DNA of 6,421 nt, taken from positions 3,947-10,367 of the forward strand of contig PFDC01000075.1 of assembly GCA_002763035.1 (NCBI GenBank), written 5' to 3'. Source of the DNA: Candidatus Pacearchaeota archaeon CG10_big_fil_rev_8_21_14_0_10_35_13 (GTDB lineage Archaea > Nanobdellota > Nanobdellia > Pacearchaeales > GW2011-AR1). Under the pieces are notes generated by a model. It saw only the letters and a list, made by a program, of their open reading frames with translations. It did not search any database and had not been told where the DNA came from. The translations under genes and the position numbers were made by a program. Shown here one piece after another: positions 4,714 through 6,421 of this stretch; within the stretch, counting starts at the first letter, position 1, and the number at the start of each line of letters is the position of its first letter.

Positions 4714-5061
4714 TTACTTTTTTATCATTACTTGTTTGTGGTTGTCTTGGTTGTATAATACTTTTACTATTGTTCCTTCTGGCATTTTAGTAATTTCTAC
4801 TGCTGATAGTGTAGTTCTTATTTCCGTATTGAATGTTTCTTCTTCTGCCAGTTTTACTTTCAGTGTGATTATGACTTCTGGGTTACTGTTGTACCTGTTT
4901 CCTGTGTCTGTTATGCTTATTATTTCTGCTTGTGCTTCTTTTCCTGTTTCTAATAATTTCTTCTCAACCATTGATTTCTTTATTCCAGGGTAGAAGAATA
5001 TGAAAAAGTTAATTATTAAAACAATTAGTACAAATAATAAAATCCACCAAACACGTTTCAT
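4714..5061 (-). CDS. Small membrane-anchored protein, DUF3592-like
   Basis: The protein has 115 residues: one N-terminal membrane helix (about 4-25), then a soluble beta-rich domain. The domain shows the pattern LLETGKEAQAEIISITDTG, NSNPEVIITLKV, and EGTIVKVLYNQDN. This follows the DUF3592-type layout (L-x-x-G-x-x-A-x-A-x-I, D-T-G, N-x-x-P, final V-x-Y-x-P/Q-D-x). No enzymatic residues are evident and the role of the family is unknown. The domain probably lies outside the membrane. A TATA box lies 25 bases before ATG 5061, so it is a single-gene leaderless unit. Copies of the 49-bp repeat flank it on both sides. Confidence 0.75.
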   Translation of the reverse strand: MKRVWWILLFVLIVLIINFFIFFYPGIKKSMVEKKLLETGKEAQAEIISITDTGNRYNSNPEVIITLKVKLAEEETFNTEIRTTLSAVEITKMPEGTIVKVLYNQDNHKQVMIKK

Positions 5062-5080
5062 GAATGATTAATATCAAGGA

Positions 5081-5090
5081 ATTATTTAAA
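5081..5090 (-). promoter_or_regulatory. TATA box of the DUF3592-like gene
   Basis: On the minus strand TTTAAATAAT, after GAAGG, is centred about 25 bases before ATG 5061. The tandem repeat starts 13 bases further upstream. Confidence 0.7.
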
Positions 5091-5102
5091 CCTTCTCACA
5101 AA

Positions 5103-5225
5103 CATAGAACCCGCTGGTGGTTGTATATCACGAAGTGTTGGTTGCAGGACTCATAGAACCCGCTGGTGGTTGTATATCACGAAGTGTTGGTTGCAGGACT
5201 CATAGAACCCGCTGGTGGTTGTATT
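5103..5225. repeat. Tandem 49-bp repeat, about 2.5 copies
   Basis: The unit begins CATAGAACCCGCTGGTGGTT and ends GTTGGTTGCAGGACT. Copies start at 5103, 5152 and 5201; the first two are identical over all 49 bases. The third breaks off after TTGTAT near 5225, where mobile-element sequence seems to begin. Within the unit AACC/GGTT and CAC-GAA-GTG can pair. There are no variable spacers, so it is not a CRISPR array. Confidence 0.9.
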
Positions 5226-5247
5226 TAGGCTTTGCGTCAAAAGTAGT

Positions 5248-5400
5248 CTAGCTTCTTACTTTTTTCTTTAATCTACTATAAATTCTTTCTGCAGATCCTA
5301 AGTACAAAAGAACTTTTAGGTTTACTTTCTTTCCGGTTCTTTTAGACTCTACAATGTAATAATATACCTTGTTTTTCCTCTTATTCGCACGAATAAACAT
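5248..5400 (-). CDS. 50-aa protein resembling the N-terminal segment of IS4/IS1634-type transposases
   Basis: ATG 5400 to TAG 5248 encodes 50 residues: MFIRANKRKNKVYYYIVESK, then a GKKV-LKVLLYLGSAERI segment and a basic tail. The phrase YYY-VES-R-GKKV-LK-LLYLG is typical of the first 40-50 residues of IS1634/IS4-group archaeal transposases. The rest of such a protein is absent. Past the TAG the same frame reads TTFDAKPKYN, which resembles TFDAKTTKN of the transposase on the other strand. It has its own well-placed TATA box, so it may be expressed. It is either the broken 5' end of a second transposase or a kept small protein that could bind element DNA. Confidence 0.6.
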   Translation of the reverse strand: MFIRANKRKNKVYYYIVESKRTGKKVNLKVLLYLGSAERIYSRLKKKVRS

Positions 5401-5408
5401 GAATATTA

Positions 5409-5420
5409 TATGAACACTAC
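5409..5420. repeat. 12-bp direct repeat, copy 1 (possible operator)
   Basis: TATGAACACTAC lies between the minus-strand TATA box (5422-5431) and the start of the 50-aa ORF. The second copy is at 5480-5491. Each copy occupies the space between a TATA box and its start codon, where a bound protein would block initiation. Confidence 0.5.
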
Positions 5421-5421
5421 A

Positions 5422-5431
5422 TATTTAAATA
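5422..5431 (-). promoter_or_regulatory. TATA box of the 50-aa ORF, within a 12-bp palindrome
   Basis: ATATTTAAATAT (5421-5432) is a perfect palindrome and reads as a TATA box on both strands. On the minus strand it is centred about 26 bases before ATG 5400, giving leaderless expression. Confidence 0.55.
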
Positions 5432-5460
5432 TTTATGTTATCCTATAGACTATAATACAA

Positions 5461-5469
5461 CATATAAAA
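5461..5469 (+). promoter_or_regulatory. TATA box of the transposase gene
   Basis: CATATAAAA is centred about 35 bases before ATG 5501, predicting a start near 5490 and a leader of about 10 bases without a Shine-Dalgarno site. Confidence 0.55.
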
Positions 5470-5479
5470 GAATAGGTAG

Positions 5480-5491
5480 TATGAACACTAC
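5480..5491. repeat. 12-bp direct repeat, copy 2 (possible operator)
   Basis: This exact copy of TATGAACACTAC overlaps the predicted transcription start of the transposase, 71 bases from copy 1 in the same orientation. Confidence 0.5.
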
Positions 5492-5500
5492 TCTTGGTTA

Positions 5501-6421
5501 ATGAGGGTGATAAATCGTGAGTTTAGGAGGCTTGTCCCTAAACTCAGAGAAAAGGGATTTTATAAAAGTCAAAAAAAGAGGGTAATTGAATGGAAAGAGT
5601 ATACTCTCTCACAGATTAATGAGGTTAAGATATTAGACAAAATAAGAATTTTAGTGGATACTTTTGACGCAAAGACCACTAAAAATTTTGGTAGACCTTC
5701 AACCAACCCAAAAGACTTAGCTAAAGCAATTCTCGTCGCAGAACTGCTAAGTCTACCAGAAAGACAGGCTCAAGGATGGATAAATCTTCTTGCGTCAAAA
5801 GTTGGCATAAACTCAATTTTAGATGATAGAACTATCGGAAGAGCCTATAGCAAGTTAGAAGTTTTATCTATTCTAAAACAAGTTTTTGAGAAAACAAAAA
5901 CTTCTAATGGGAAACTAATGGGCGACGGAACAGGACTTGAAACAACAAGAAAACAAAATTATGAAAGTGAAAAAAAGAAAACTGAGAATTATCTCGTTTC
6001 AATTGTTGACTCAAGAGAAATTGTTCAAGCATTTGAAATGAATAATAAAGAATGTCCAACAATGCATTCTTTAATAAAAAATGTTAATGGAACATCTTTA
6101 TGCCTAGATGCAGGTTTTATCGATAGAGAACTGACAAGAAAAATTTCAGAATTAGGGATGAAGCCTTTCATTTTTCCAAGAAAGAATCTAAACTTAAATG
6201 GAAGCGTTTACTGGAAAAATATGTTCTTAGAACTAGTTCAAGGTACCCAAGAATGGCTTAAAGAATATCACCAAAGAAGCCACACAGAAAGCTTCCATTC
6301 TTCATTCAAAAGAAAAAATAAGCCACTAATGAAATTCAATACTTTCTCAAAAACAATACAACTAACAGCAAGAATAATAATTCACAATTTAAGAAAAGAA
6401 GATTATTATTCTAGACTAAAG
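5501..6421 (+). CDS. DDE transposase, IS4/IS5 type (partial, 3' end outside the window)
   Basis: The frame is open from ATG 5501 to the last base (307 codons, no stop). It cuts and joins element DNA through a DDE catalytic triad. Visible catalytic positions are D142 (GDGTGLETTRK), D203 (CLDAGFIDREL) and E263. The last lies in the IS4-type signature Y-x2-R-x3-E-x6-K, here Y256, R259, E263 and K270. Residues 66-131 (about FGRPSTNPKDLAKAI to AYSKLEV) are the usual N-terminal DNA-binding helices. The frame is intact with no frameshift, so the element may be active. ATG 5501 is the first ATG after an in-frame TAG at 5477. A 10-bp hairpin lies in codons 6-16. Sense-strand codons are A-rich, unlike the + strand of the native genes. 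At least a few tens of residues probably remain outside. Confidence 0.9.
   Translation, partial: MRVINREFRRLVPKLREKGFYKSQKKRVIEWKEYTLSQINEVKILDKIRILVDTFDAKTTKNFGRPSTNPKDLAKAILVAELLSLPERQAQGWINLLASKVGINSILDDRTIGRAYSKLEVLSILKQVFEKTKTSNGKLMGDGTGLETTRKQNYESEKKKTENYLVSIVDSREIVQAFEMNNKECPTMHSLIKNVNGTSLCLDAGFIDRELTRKISELGMKPFIFPRKNLNLNGSVYWKNMFLELVQGTQEWLKEYHQRSHTESFHSSFKRKNKPLMKFNTFSKTIQLTARIIIHNLRKEDYYSRLK
5518..5546 (+). other. Perfect 10-bp hairpin in the transposase 5' coding region
   Basis: TGAGTTTAGG (5518-5527) pairs exactly with CCTAAACTCA (5537-5546) around a 9-base loop. It begins 18 bases after the A of the start codon and would be in every transposase mRNA. Early mRNA hairpins in other insertion sequences lower transposase translation. 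Confidence 0.6.

Larger units (their letters stand above)
5226..6421 (+). mobile_element. Insertion sequence, left part (right end outside the window)
   Basis: A DDE transposase gene and a divergent short transposase-like ORF lie together. The left limit is placed at the point where the third 49-bp repeat copy breaks off. No terminal inverted repeat can be verified because the right end is missing. The element could begin later, between 5250 and 5500, if the 50-aa ORF belongs to an older remnant. Confidence 0.5.

Noticed and set aside
5103..5225. CRISPR array
   Set aside because: The period is 49 bases and the whole unit is repeated, including what would be the spacer. There is no repeat/variable-spacer pattern and no cas gene.

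Overview
The window looks like a piece of an AT-rich archaeal genome, most likely a small-genome DPANN-type lineage (Woesearchaeota or Pacearchaeota-like; this placement is inference). The archaeal signs are direct. Nearly every gene has a TATA-box-like T/A block centred about 25-30 bases before its start codon and no Shine-Dalgarno site, which is the leaderless archaeal pattern. The tRNA gene has no encoded CCA. The protein families (COG3432-like winged helix, free-standing LAGLIDADG endonuclease, UMPH-1 nucleotidase) also fit.

Layout. 1-99 is the end of something entering from the left: either a CDS tail ending at 99 or the 3' part of a structured RNA. 147-1016 (+) holds a thioredoxin and a two-helix membrane protein with an Ada-like zinc site. 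1021-2006 (-) is a two-gene operon: a seven-helix membrane protein, then a winged-helix regulator overlapping it by 4 bases. 2007-2625 has no conventional gene, but it has a 24-codon ORF with a strong Shine-Dalgarno site followed by a run of RNA-like hairpins on the + strand. 2626-3483 (-) is a UMPH-1-type pyrimidine 5'-nucleotidase of the HAD superfamily with an altered motif IV. 3592-4509 (+) is a LAGLIDADG homing-type endonuclease whose last codons run into a tRNA-Glu(CTC) at 4495-4568. 4714-5061 (-) is a one-helix anchored DUF3592-like protein. It lies between a diverged copy (4601-4639) and a tandem array (5103-5225) of a 49-bp repeat. 5248-6421 is a mobile element cut by the window edge: a 50-aa minus-strand ORF resembling a transposase N-terminus, divergent from a DDE transposase (IS4/IS5 type) that runs off the right end.

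How the parts work together. The left half is ordinary cell housekeeping (redox, membrane, a sensor/regulator-like pair, nucleotide salvage). The right half is an accessory patch where a homing endonuclease, a tRNA, repeats and an insertion sequence sit together. Base composition supports this split: the + strand is rich in T over most of 147-3480 and 4700-5400 whichever strand is coding, but rich in A across the endonuclease and the transposase. The least explained elements are the 2118-2580 transcript candidate, the nesting of the tRNA promoter and 5' end inside the endonuclease ORF, and the repeated DNA motifs around the divergent mobile-element promoters. No CRISPR array or known defence operon was seen.
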